The translations under genes were made by a program, and so were the position numbers. Positions 38,042 through 48,632 of a stretch of 64,000 bases of DNA are shown here, in pieces (within the stretch, counting starts at the first letter, position 1; each line of letters begins with the position of its first letter). The notes beneath the pieces are model-generated. The model saw only the letters and a program-made list of their open reading frames with translations, had not been told where the DNA came from and ran no database searches. This DNA is from Hemibagrus wyckioides (taxonomy: Eukaryota > Chordata > Actinopteri > Siluriformes > Bagridae). The stretch spans positions 2,143,280 to 2,207,279 of the forward strand of contig NC_080710.1 in assembly GCF_019097595.1 (NCBI RefSeq), read 5' to 3'.

Positions 38042-38182
38042 ACACACGCGTGCGCGCGCGCGCACAGAAAGAAACAAAGGGACCCATCAACACTAGCACG
38101 GACACGCACGCGCTCCAACTTTTTTTTTGTTATCCACCCAGCGGATGCCACCGCGAGGCGCGAGCTGCTCCACTGTGCCCAG
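37925..38182 (+). promoter_or_regulatory. CpG-rich segment ending in a splice donor (candidate first exon)
   Basis: GC- and CpG-rich DNA (CGCGCGCGAGGGCGGGACTC near 37940) with a GC box, a CA run (38004-38038) and a CG run (38048-38064). It ends in CCCAG/GTGAGT at 38182/38183, a near-perfect 5' splice site. This is the appearance of a CpG-island promoter with a non-coding first exon on the + strand. Overlapping ORFs on both strands are low-complexity by-products. The downstream gene, if any, is not identified. Confidence 0.35.
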
Positions 38183-38539
38183 GTGAGTGCTTTATTTGTA
38201 TTCTTTTCGCGTGCACACACTTTTGTTTTGAAGCACGCACGGTTTGTTTTAGGGATGTTTTTTAATTAGGGAAAAAAAGTTTTTGGTGCAAAGTTGGGCG
38301 CTCCCATTCTGTCGCCTTTGGAGGAAAAACAAGAGACACCGCGCGCGCGCGCTCGTGTGGGATTATCCAACCCAGTTCATTAAACCGGGAATATTTGGCT
38401 TTGTTTGTTTGTTTTTGTTTGTTAGTTGGTGTTTGGCACGAGGACTAGTTCCATGCATGCACCGGATCTGTTTGTTTGCATTAAAACTTCAGAGGATGTT
38501 CTGTGTCTGCTCTCGCCCTATATATATATATATATATTA

Positions 38540-38570
<31 letters not shown>

Positions 38571-38952
38571 ATTTTTTTTCTGAATGGTGCACGAAGTTGT
38601 CAAAAAAGTTACTTTAACGAAACGATCGAAAAATAAAACTGCAATAGTTTCTCTTGGCGAGACAGCACGAGATCATGCATTTGCAGCCCTGTAACCTTGC
38701 ACTGCAATAAGAGAGGAACAAGGGAGAGGACAAAAAATATAATTTATTAGTTAGGTTCTTTTTAAAAAATAATGATCTTATTCATGAAAATAAACAGTAA
38801 CATTCCGAACGCACGCGCACTTAAGAGTTTTGTGTAACTTTTACATCATTTGCATAAAGAAAAATGCACAAAAACGTTCAAATGAGCAACAGGTACAATG
38901 AAGCCCGAGTGCTTTGTTTCCTCTTTTCCTTTTTTCCTTTGTTCTGCACCGA

Positions 38953-39012
<60 letters not shown>

Positions 39013-39399
39013 CGCTGTAATGCACTTCACATCATTACTAACACAACTCTGTATTTCACACCATTTTCTGATTAATAAAACGTGAAGTGTGAGTGTGAGG
39101 CGAGTCGAAGTGCACTTTAAAGCTTCTTTAGTAACAATTATTGTTACGTCATTTTAAATATTTAAATTAATAAACACAGTTAAAGTTGAGCAAACATTTT
39201 AAAGTAGAAGTGTAGATTTTTTTGGACATTTTGTTCTTTTTAATGATGATAAATTTCTACACTGTGTGGTTTTACAACTTTCCTTTGTTTTGTGCTGACC
39301 ACACACACACACACACACCTCTAAGGCAACATCAGTAAACAAATCCTTGTTTTTATTTATTTATTTATCTGTAAAACTTTATACTGTAAACATTCACAC
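38183..39399. other. Intergenic or intronic DNA with several microsatellites
   Basis: TA (38519-38538), GT (38541-38566) and CA (38953-39010, 39299-39318) runs lie in otherwise unique AT-rich sequence. An ATTTGCAT octamer is at 38848-38855. No coding exon is recognised. Confidence 0.6.
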
Positions 39400-40640
39400 T
39401 GTAAATAATTTTTTCAGAACTTTGAACATTTCAGAAATCTAGAACCTTTCAAACGTCTAAAGAAACCTTAGTTGCGATTTTCATGGAGTTCTGAACATCT
39501 ACACATGGATTTTGTGGGTTCTTCATAATGTTTTGGTTCTTTAGGAACTGTTCTGCTTTCCTGAAAAACTCCTCACCAACAAAAGAACCCTAAAAGATTT
39601 TTAAAACATTTTCCCTTTCAGCAAAGGTTCCTTTTAGACCTTTATCACAAACTAACAATCCATAAAGTTCCATTTAACGCTTGAGTTCTTGGAGAGCTTT
39701 AATTGGCGAAAAAAATACAGTGGATGTCATTAGTGCAGATTTGTTTTATTTTTCAGAACCCATAGGTCTAAATTGGTTCCTTTCTATGTAGAACCCAATA
39801 CAGAGAACTTCACCTTGCAAGACAGGTTCCAAGTATTCTGAAAGTTAGGAGAATTAACTGTCCAGAGAACCCATGAGGATATCTCCAGGAGTGGCATGCA
39901 AAGTGAAGGTTCCATTCAGCACTCGTTTATCTAAATGTTCTTCGTAGAACTTTTTCACTATAACTGTGAAAGATCCAAGAAATTGTTAGTGGCTAAGCTT
40001 TGATAAAGCAGTAATGTTTCACGAGGCCCTCGTAAAAGTTCCACTCAGGAGAAAATCCAAAGTGGTACCATGAATCCTTTCTTCTACTTTTTTGAGAAAG
40101 CAGCCTGCTCTTCTGATTTGTTTCTACAGAGGAACATGGAAAGGTTCTAGGGCACCACATCAGAGAGGAAATTTCACCTTGAAAACATTAAGAACCCTTA
40201 AGGAACCATTTTGTTACAGGTCTTTTAAAAAGCAAGCTTCTCTCTAGCACGCTACACTAAGGTTCTTTTTACAGGAAACTGTTTAAATAGTTAGAACATG
40301 TACTTGGAGAACATGAATTAGAACCTGTTTAGAAGGTAGAACCTTTAAACTCCTTTAAACTAAAAACTCCTTATGTGAGATGTTCATGGAGATCACAGGA
40401 ACCATGTTTAAAAATGTGGTGTTTTTCTTTCCCTCTAGAACCAAAGATGAGGATTTCTGTTTCCAGGCAGGTTCCCTGTAGACAAGTAGAACCTTTCAAG
40501 AAACATATTTGATCTAAACTCCGAAAACAAGTTGAAATCCAGATTAACTAGAAATCTTTATGGGTTCCGATTAAAATTAGGGTTCTTTAAAGAACCGTTC
40601 ACGTTGCAGGTACCTGGAGCACTGTTCCTTTTTCCTTTGA
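39400..40640. repeat. AGAACC/GGTTCT-rich degenerate repeat (right part)
   Basis: Dense recurrence of AGAACC, GGTTCC, GGTTCT and AAAGAACC in both orientations with short AT-rich linkers, matching the style of 37240-37860. It is probably the decayed remains of a repeat family whose ancestral unit cannot be read by eye. Confidence 0.4.
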
Positions 40641-40689
40641 AAGAAAGAAGCAAGTGGAGAAAGCGTTCCAGCTTCTCTGTTCCTAACCT

Positions 40690-40760
40690 CTGGCACTGGA
40701 GACTCCTTCCATAAGATGCTGGTTACCATAGAAATGATAGTCATTTGAGCGATCGGAGTC
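40690..40760. repeat. Dispersed repeat copy (short), same family as 3738-3945
   Basis: Shares CACTGGAGACTCCTTCCA exactly (40694-40711) with 3745-3762, followed by a GGTTACCATAGAAATGATAG segment similar to 3821-3840. The internal portion present in the 3.7 kb copy is missing. Confidence 0.6.
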
Positions 40761-40887
40761 ATGTAGTTAGTAAAGTGGGCGTGGCCTAGAATTAAAATAG
40801 AAATTGATTGTGTTTAGTCGAGCTTCATGCACTGTGAAAATATTTATTTGGCTATTATTTGAATTTTTTTATTAAAATCTTTTTCAG

Positions 40888-41045
40888 AGGTTCGGGATTT
40901 TACACGAGATGTTTTGGGATTTTGGATTATTTCCACGTTTAAGGATTAAGGATTACCCACAATTCCCGTTTCTCCGATACTGGATTATTACTGTGCTCTG
41001 GGATTAGCGTCCCGTCCGCAGCAGGAAAGCGGCACTGAGAGAACC
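40888..41045 (+). other. Exon-like segment with good splice signals (unrecognised)
   Basis: A T-rich tract and acceptor CTTTTTCAG precede 40888, and GAACC/GTGAGT follows at 41045/41046. The 158-base segment repeats GGATTT/GGATTA words and has no long coding frame, so it would be a non-coding or 5' leader exon. It could be the second exon of a transcript starting at the CpG-rich segment near 38 kb; that is inference. Confidence 0.25.
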
Positions 41046-41870
41046 GTGAGTATCGAGCTCCTGCTTTTACTGAGAAACTTGGTGAATTGTGATGGAAAAA
41101 AACCCACAAAAAATTGTGTAACATGAGCAAAATATAAAACATCCATAAATATCTTTTATTTTAAATATCCAAGGTTTAAAAGAAATAATTTTGAAGGAAA
41201 TATTAAAAATATATATATAGTTTATTAAATAAACAAATTTGTATATATTTATTGTTTTATCTTGATGTTTGGTGTAAATGCCTTACGCCACACAGAATAA
41301 ATTGTCTGATTTTCTTTGTACTAAAAAAAGTGCGTTCACAGCAGCTTTAGTTTCTGAAGCTTAAAAAAATGTATATAAAAAAGCATTAGAAATGATTAAA
41401 CTATAATAAAAAAAAAATCATAAATAATTATATTGTAAATATATTTATTTTAAAAGTAAACATGCACACTCTTAGTACTAAATGATTTTATTTACTTTTA
41501 AAATAATGTATTTCTAAATATTTATTTATCATATTATTTATTCTTATATTTAGTAGTATAATTCCTCAGGTTTTTCTGAGTACCTGAATTTTAATATTAT
41601 AATTAAGGAATTGATTAAATATTAAATAATAATAAACATGTCACACTTTATTTTATTTTATTATAATTTATTTTTGTAACTATATCCTACACCCAGACAT
41701 CATGGGGTGCACAAACTTTTGCACCTGGCTGTATATTTGTGTATTTTGTCATGTTCTGGTTGGGATTTTTGAGTAAACGTGTCTGCAGGCGTCTCAGGAC
41801 AAAGCGTACTTGGTGAAGTTGCACTGTGAGCCTCGCCGTCTCGTTATGATGTCATCAGGAGCCAATGAAA
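41046..41870. other. AT-rich intergenic DNA
   Basis: Very AT-rich at 41140-41680, then CCAGACATCATGGGGTGCAC and CAAACTTTTGCACCTGG (41690-41735), which faintly resembles a decayed Tc1-type terminal repeat. No gene. Confidence 0.4.
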
Positions 41871-41877
41871 TGCTATT

Positions 41878-41963
41878 GGGGGGGCTAGAAAGGGGGGGGT
41901 GCAGGGGGAGGGGCCGGTGTACAACCACCCACCCACCGACCCACAGACCCCTCCAGTACACTC
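41878..41963. promoter_or_regulatory. G-run cluster facing a C-run cluster
   Basis: G-runs of 7, 8, 5 and 4 lie at 41878-41913, followed after about 20 bases by ACCCACCCACCGACCCAC-type C-runs to 41963. The + strand could form a G-quadruplex or a G:C hairpin. Overlapping 60-codon ORFs here show no domain. Confidence 0.5.
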
Positions 41964-43390
41964 ACATGTTTTTATATCACGCTGGCAACCGAGTCAGGAG
42001 ACGATGAAAGACTGCAGCGTGAGGAAGCGGAGAGACAGAGAGATCATCAACGTCTCGTTTATTAAAAAAATAAAACCGGAATGATGAACAAACAAAATCA
42101 AATTTCATTTATAAAATAAACATTTAATATTTACAGCGAGGGAGAACTTCAGTCTCATTACACAGAGGTTTATTTAGTGCTCGAATTTTACTAAATAGTG
42201 CCAGTTTCTTTGCTAGTGCAAAATTATTGGCGCCCCAGGCGTTCCAGGAAGAGGTTCTAGAGCCGTGAGAAGCTTGTAGATGATCTCACGCTCTGTGTTT
42301 TCATCTCCGAGATGTTGGAATGTCTGTGCACGCAGACGTCCGGAAACCGTACGGCTGAATCCATCTGCAGCTGAAACCTCCTGGCAGAGGCAAGCAGAAA
42401 GCTGTGTTTCAGTCACATGATGATGAATAATGAAATGTCTCAATTTCCTGAACCTCCTGAACTCAACCTTGTCGCCATGGTGATGGACAAGGAGTCAGTT
42501 TTACAACCAGTGGGCACTTGAATGTGGTCTGGAAGTTTGACGCATTCGTGAAATTTAAACGTTTTCTTTCTCTATTTTCAGTCATATTTTAGAGGAATTT
42601 CTTAGTCATTTGAAGGTTTTTTTTTTACAGAATTAAAGTTTTCGTAATGTGTCGTTTTCTTAATTTAGATAAAGTAATGATTTAGCAAAAAAAACATCTA
42701 AATGTTTTATTTCTCTTCAGAATCTTCACAATTTTGCTTTTCTGATGGAGGCAAAATTTTAAATAAAAAAGAAAATGCGTTTAAAAAAAAAAAGACAAAT
42801 ACGACAAAAATGTGATAATATTTAATCTTATGTCTCTCATTTTTTCTTAAATGAAAAATTTGGTAATAAATCGAGTAATCGCAGGTGACGGTTCTGGGTG
42901 TAGACAAGACCGAAACACTCGCCGGACGTTTTGTCATCGTTTGAAATCCGCAGACGTGTGAACCTCAGTGACGCGAGAGGAGGAAAACGTCAGAATTCGC
43001 TCGAGAGCTCAAATTGTGCTCAGTATGCTCCAATCACATGCTCGATTAACTTGGTGAGCTCTCATGTAAAGTGCGAAAGTGCCTCTAGATTTGCAGATCG
43101 CGGGGTCAAAGGTCATGTGACCCGTCTGTCTGATTAGAATGACGGAATTGTGCGAGTGTGACGTGTTTAAGAGCGATTAGCTTGGAGATTAGCTGTGCAG
43201 TGTCATGTGGAATCTTGAAGTGAAGTGATTTATCCTTTTTTCCCCCTTTATATGGATAAATTCCCAGTCATGGACATGTTACGGACTCGGATCACAGAAT
43301 TCCCAACTGGAAATTTTTTTTTAAAACAATTTCTTTTGTTAGTTAGTTTTTCCCGTCTGGTTCCTGATGAGATGAACAGTACAAAAAGCT

Positions 43391-43394
<4 letters not shown>
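41964..43394. other. Intergenic, mixed complexity, no gene supported
   Basis: Complex blocks at 42200-42500 and 42880-43200 alternate with AT-rich DNA (42540-42880). Short ORFs on both strands have no recognisable domain. Confidence 0.4.
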
Positions 43395-43434
<40 letters not shown>

Positions 43435-43780
43435 CATTATATAAAAAATGCACACATATATATATGTATATATGTATGTATGTATGTATATATGTATGTA
43501 TGTATGTGTGTGTGTGTTAAAATATATATTTTAAAATTTTATTATTATTATTAATTATAATATATTTTAAAATTTTCTATTTTTTATATTTAAAAAAAAA
43601 GAATTTAAAAGTTTGAAAATATTTTTAAAAATTTAGTCAAAATATTTAATTTTTTTTAATATTTCATATTTTAATGATAAATATTAAATATTTCGATAAA
43701 TATTAGATAAATAATTTAATTAGATATTTTTATTGTTAATTTAAACATTTTTTAAATGTTTTTTTATTTTAGTCAACATA
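43395..43780. repeat. Poly(A)34, (TATG)n and AT-rich low complexity
   Basis: An A34 run (43395-43428) is followed by TATATGTATG repeats (43455-43516) and then TATTTTAAAATTT-type sequence. The poly(A) could mark the 3' end of an old retrocopy, but no recognisable body or target duplication was found upstream. Confidence 0.85.
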
Positions 43781-44140
43781 TTTTGAAAAATGTACAGTTT
43801 TACATCAATTTTTTTTGCTGATTATACGAGTTGCACTAAATCTTCTCTAACTTGGAGAACAAAAGTTTTGGCACCCGTATACTAATAACTCTAGTAACCG
43901 GCTGATATTTGACTGTAAGTGTCCGGTTCAGGAGCTGATTTAATTTAATAAAAAGAATTAAGTGCCGTATATATTAAACAAAAAGGTTTTAGTTGTTTAT
44001 TATTTTATTTTGTTTGAAGGATTTGGAATATTGATTGAATATTAATAATGCCTGAAATCTGCCACAACACGAACTGTTTTTTTTCCCCTCTAAATGTGTG
44101 ACTCTTATTTGTCTTAGATCTCAGTAATAAACGAGTGTGC
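43781..44140. other. Intergenic, no gene seen
   Basis: AT-rich sequence. CAAAAGTTTTGGCACCCG near 43861 resembles a decayed transposon end, weakly. No coding frame is supported. Confidence 0.35.
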
Positions 44141-44227
44141 TGTTTCAGGAAAATAATCCACACTGTGCCGGTGTTGTAAAGCTGTGTGACTGTTTCCATG
44201 GCCACAGTTGATTATTTTCCTGAAACA
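44141..44227. other. Perfect 18-bp inverted repeat (hairpin, 87 nt)
   Basis: TGTTTCAGGAAAATAATC (44141-44158) is exactly reverse-complemented at 44210-44227. Just inside the arms ACTGTG (44162-44167) can pair with CACAGT (44203-44208), extending the stem after a small bulge and leaving a loop of about 35 bases. Total size is within the range of pre-miRNA hairpins and of tiny foldback transposons. Which, if either, is unknown. Confidence 0.6.
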
Positions 44228-45230
44228 ACCCCAAGTGTTTTATTCCCCTCACGCTGCAGCAGCTTCCCATATGAAGAACATTGTGCTTTTTATCTCAGGT
44301 TTTAACAGAGCTGCCTCGGGGCTGACGTGAGACAGCGACACGTTTTCCACATCACTTGGCATTTTCCTCAGAAATCCAAACACTAATATTTGCTGTGCAC
44401 TTAGTTGGGTTTAGTGTACACTGCACTCGCTAGACAAACCCGCGAGTGTTGAACTTCCTGTTACTGCAGCGAAGCCGTTAGCGCTTTGCCTCATTACCCA
44501 ATCGCATTATGTCCCGTTCCTCCAGACGCCTCCCCTCCACCTCCTCTCCGCCTCCCAGAGACAGACAGACAGTTTTATCTGCGACTCGTCTCAGCAAGGA
44601 CTTGACCCCATGGTGCTTCCTCTTTCCTCATAACCCCGCCTCCTCCAGCACCCCTTCAGCTTCTCTGGATCCGATGGAGGTTTTGGGGATGAGAGAAAAG
44701 GTGGTTAATGTGTTTGACCGTGGCCCTGAGGGTGAAGCCATGTGTCAAGTGACAAGGCCAGTGAGCTGTGTGATGAGCTGCAGGTGACGGAGGAGGTGAC
44801 GTCGGGTCTCTGGTCTTTAAGATGTTGTGAAGGAACCAAGGCTTCGGTTAGATTTTTACGCAAAATCAATTCTAACAAACAAAAGCAGCAGCTGATAATT
44901 AGATGTTTACATACGATTTTATCTAAATTTTATTTAGACTTTATTCAAATTAGATGATAAATTCCTCGCCCCGATTTCATTATGATGTTTCTTCAGCTCC
45001 ACTTTTTTCCACTGTTTGCCTTAAAAACACAAAAATGTACTTTTCTTCATCATATCCTCTCCTTAAATGTGTAGAGAGAAAAATGAAGATCTTTTTCAGA
45101 TGATTTGAGTGACTGCAGTCTGATAAAACCACCCTCTCACTGATTAGTGCAGTATTTAGTTTCGTTTGTCTTTAACTAGTTTGCTTTATGTAGCTACTTA
45201 CTGTCTATTATTGCTATTAATTGTAAAAAA
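44228..45230. other. Intergenic; complex block 44230-44800
   Basis: Mixed-complexity DNA with a 92-codon + ORF (44509-44787), Ser/Pro-rich at the start and without recognisable domains. It has an adequate ATG but no promoter or splice support. It is listed here rather than as a gene. Confidence 0.35.
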
Positions 45231-46204
45231 AAAAGAAAAAAAAAAAGCCACGCCCACACGAGACAAAGTGTAAGCGACGCGAGTGACTTGTCACGTGAAC
45301 GTAGTGGAAAGTGTTTATATTGTGTTAGGATTTTTCACACGCACATCCTACTGTAGTGTTTTCAGCTAGAAATTATTATTTTTATTTTATTTTTATATTT
45401 TTATTTATAATCTAATCTATTTTATACTTTCTACTATACAAGTAATTTATTTGGACAAAAACTACTGTTTTATATTACCCTTCATTTGTAATCATTAAAT
45501 AGTTAAAGACCGTTCTGACTTTGTTTTTTTTTTAAACCTGCATTATTATTTATTTATTTATTTTTTTTTTTAAATCATAGAAATTCTTTCAGGAACTGTG
45601 ATATAAAATCTAAATCTTTCATTTATTTAACATTTATATATTTCCCCCTCATCTTATTTTTAATCATTATTTCCTTAAAGACAGTTTTGACCATTTAAAA
45701 CAAAAAAAGCATTTATTTATTTATTTTATAATCATGGAAATTTCTTTAGGAAGCAGTGATATAAAATCAAATTCAAGTTTTATTTCTCATATACACAGTA
45801 CAACATGCAGTGAAATGATTTTTCAATTTTTTTGTTATAAAAATAAGAATCAAGTAAAAATTAGAATTTAATTGTAAAATAAAAATAATATAAAAAAAGA
45901 AAATAATATATAAATAAGGAAATAATTTAAGTCTTTTCGCCATTTTTGAAAGTGAAGGTTCTACAGAAGTGCAGAAAAAAGGATCAGCAACTTTATTTAT
46001 TTATTTATTTATTTATTTCAGTGATGAACAATCCCAGGGCACAATTTAGAATTAATTTAATAATTATCAAATAAATCATGTTGAAAAACTGCATCAAATC
46101 AAGTGATTTTATGATTTTATAAAAATAATAATAAAAAAGGTCGTAAACATGCAGAACATTAATGCACACATTACAGCAAATCAGTTCTGTGAACATGTTT
46201 AAAG
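45231..46204. other. AT-rich intergenic DNA with a dispersed-repeat patch at 45765-45830
   Basis: Long T- and A-rich runs and TTTATTTATT repeats dominate. At 45765-45830 the text TTTTATTTCTCATATACACA and CAACATGCAGTGAAATGA resembles a common teleost interspersed repeat, related in style to 14835-14990. No gene. Confidence 0.45.
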
Positions 46205-46215
46205 TGTAAACGAAT

Positions 46216-46256
<41 letters not shown>

Positions 46257-46370
46257 GGCGTTAGAAAGTGGAAACGTTGTAACCAAGGTGACGATCCGTG
46301 TTTCTGAACAGTAGAAGTAAACGAGGTGTGTGTTAACGCAGGGGATGTGGCGTAAACCCTCAGGGGGCTG

Positions 46371-46430
<60 letters not shown>

Positions 46431-46581
46431 TTGGTGTGGAAATTGTATTTTTTTGGGAGACTAATGAGATGAAATGAGTCTGATTAAAAGAACCAGGAGA
46501 TCAGAAACGAGGAAATAAACAGATTCGGAATTCTCCATATAATCATTCATTGAATTATAGTGTGTGTGTGTGTGTGTGTGT
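46205..46581. repeat. CA and TG microsatellites
   Basis: CA run at 46218-46254, a TG run of about 57 bases at 46373-46429, and a further TG run at 46560-46581, with unique sequence between. ORFs over these runs are artefacts. Confidence 0.9.
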
Positions 46582-47214
46582 TTTGAGGTTTTACATCTGT
46601 TTCACACCTACCACCCGGGCAAATCTCCAGCTTCACACCCACATACACACCTCCTGTCTCAGCACGTCGCTCCTGCAGCTCCACGCCGAGGTGCTTCTCG
46701 CTCTGGTTCCTCCATGCCGCCGCACCGCTATGACGCACTAACCTGCGTTTATTCACACGTCCAGACTTCACACGGAATAGATGCTTAAAAAAAAGAAAGA
46801 AGTAAAGTAGAAACCCGAATTCAGACTCCAGCCAGGAGAAGAAAATCCGATCTCGGACCTTTCCACGGCTTATCACCAAAGCCTGGGAGGAGAGAGGAGA
46901 ATGAAAGCAGCAGCGGGGCTTTTAAACTTTATCTCCACAGGGTTTTAGCATCACGCCAGACCCGGAGCTTTCACTCTTTTTTTATAAAAGACGGCAATTT
47001 TAAACTTTTAAAAGGTGAGGGGAAGATCTGCAGGAAGAAAACCATGACTTTTTGGACAGCAATTGGACTCAAAGCCTCAAGAAAGAAAGAACAGGAGTTT
47101 TGAGTAAAAGTCTCAGGGTTTTCTCGAGGCATTAAACCAGTTCACTCCAGTTTACCAGACGATGTTTCCGCTTTATTAGCATTAGCATCTCATCACTGAC
47201 ACAGCACAGGTACC
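46582..47214. other. Intergenic, moderately CpG-rich; no gene supported
   Basis: 46640-46740 is GC-richer with CCGCCGCACCGC. 46880-47130 has acceptor-like (CTCCACAG at 46940) and donor-like (AAAAG/GTGAGG near 47013) sequences around a short ATG frame closed after 19 codons. A 5' leader exon is conceivable but evidence is thin. Confidence 0.3.
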
Positions 47215-47310
47215 GCCATGGAGCCGTTACCATGGAAATGGTAACATGGGGCTTTAGAACAAGTGCAGCGTCATTCAGCTGTTAAAGTTCTAACTAATCA
47301 ATCTCAAAGT
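47215..47310. repeat. Dispersed repeat copy (partial), same family as 3738-3945
   Basis: GTTACCATGGAAATGGTAAC (47226-47245), followed by AGAACAAGTGCA, parallels 3822-3863 closely. Flanking parts of the 3.7 kb copy are absent. The 20-mer is itself nearly palindromic. Confidence 0.5.
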
Positions 47311-47319
47311 AACTAATCT

Positions 47320-48010
47320 CTGACCATCCATCCATCCATCCAAACAACAAATCCTCTATTCATCTACCCATCATCCATCCATTCAAACACCAAATTATCT
47401 GTTCAGCTACCCATCATCCATCCATCCATCCATCCATCCATCAAATCACCCAGTCATCTATTCATCTACCCATGAACTCATCCAACCATCCATCCATCTA
47501 AAGTCTTTTCATCTACCCATCAATCCATCCATCTATCCATCTAAACACCTCATCTGTTCATCCATCCATCCATCCATCCATCCAACCATCTATCTAAACA
47601 CCCAGTCATCTATTCATCTACCCATGAACTCATCCATCCACCCATCCATCCATCCATTCAAACACCAAGTCATCTGTTCATCTACCCATCAATCCATCCA
47701 TCTATCCATCCATCTGTAAAAATACCCTGTCATCCATCCATCCATCCATCCATCCAAACACCCAGTCATCTATTCATCTACCCATCAACTCCTCCAACCA
47801 TCCATCTAAACACCTCATCCATCCGTCCATCAATCCAACCATCTATCCAAACACCCCCCCAGTCATCTGTTCATCTACCAATCCATCTTTCTGTTCAATC
47901 CATCCATCCATCCATCCATCCAAACACCAAATCATCTGGTTATCTGTACATCCATCCATCCATGTAAATGCTCAGTTATCTATTCCTCTAAACATCCATC
48001 TCTTCATGAA
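47320..48010. repeat. (TCCA)n-based imperfect tetranucleotide array
   Basis: Runs of CATCCATCCATC are interrupted by recurring phrases such as AAACACC, CAGTCATCTATTCATCTACC and TGAACTCATCC, giving a loose higher-order repeat of roughly 60-100 bp. Non-coding. Confidence 0.9.
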
Positions 48011-48536
48011 ATCCCTTCATCCACCTCTTCCAGTCTCTGTAGTGTGAAATGCTGCAGTAGAAATCTGTACCTGAAGAGTTTTTATTCATTTTCACTGAAC
48101 TGGATATTTTAATTAAGAAGGAGAACTGCTGATGTTTAAGAATCTGAGTGTTGTTGCTGCTGCGGCGCTAAAGCTATAAAACAAAGACGAACACAAACGA
48201 TGGCTTCAGGTGGTAACGAGTAGTTTAATTAATTTTTCTCACATTTTATTACTCATTTATTTTAATAACAGAGTAAATGAAAGCAGCTTGATGAAGTGAC
48301 AAATGGGTTTGCGTTAATGCTGGTATCAAAACAGTCGTAGCTGCTTTTAATTAGCAGCCTGCCTCAGCAACTCTGCAGGGGTTAAAACATGTTTTTATGA
48401 ATTTTTGCTTTATGTTATGGAGACCAACAGTGAAGTTGCAATTAAATAAGATTCTGTATCATTACTTTCACAATATTATTATTTATCGTACTCTTGTACC
48501 AAAAAATTAAAAAAAAATCACAAGAACTGTCTGTTC
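48011..48536. other. Intergenic, no feature seen
   Basis: AT-rich unique sequence between two tandem repeats. Confidence 0.4.
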
Positions 48537-48632
48537 TGGGAAAGGAGGCGTGTCCTCTGCGTGTCAGTCTCGGGGAAGGAGGCGTGTCCTCTGCGTGTCA
48601 GTCTCGGGGAAGGAGGCGTGTCCTCAGTCTGA
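48537..48632. repeat. 34-bp unit in ~2.8 copies
   Basis: AAGGAGGCGTGTCCTC starts at 48542, 48576 and 48610, a period of 34. The first two copies are almost identical; the third diverges after GTGTCCTC. A young, short tandem duplication. Overlapping ORFs are by-products. Confidence 0.9.

Noticed and set aside
37708..38265. Overlapping 125-170 codon ORFs on both strands
   Set aside because: They cover CA and CG runs and lack domains; the segment is better explained as CpG-rich promoter-like DNA.
43395..43428. Poly(A) run as a processed pseudogene tail
   Set aside because: No gene-like body or target-site duplication upstream; also true of the poly(T) at 53950-53986.
44509..44787. 92-codon + strand ORF
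   Set aside because: No recognisable domain, promoter or splice context; Ser/Pro-rich start could be chance.
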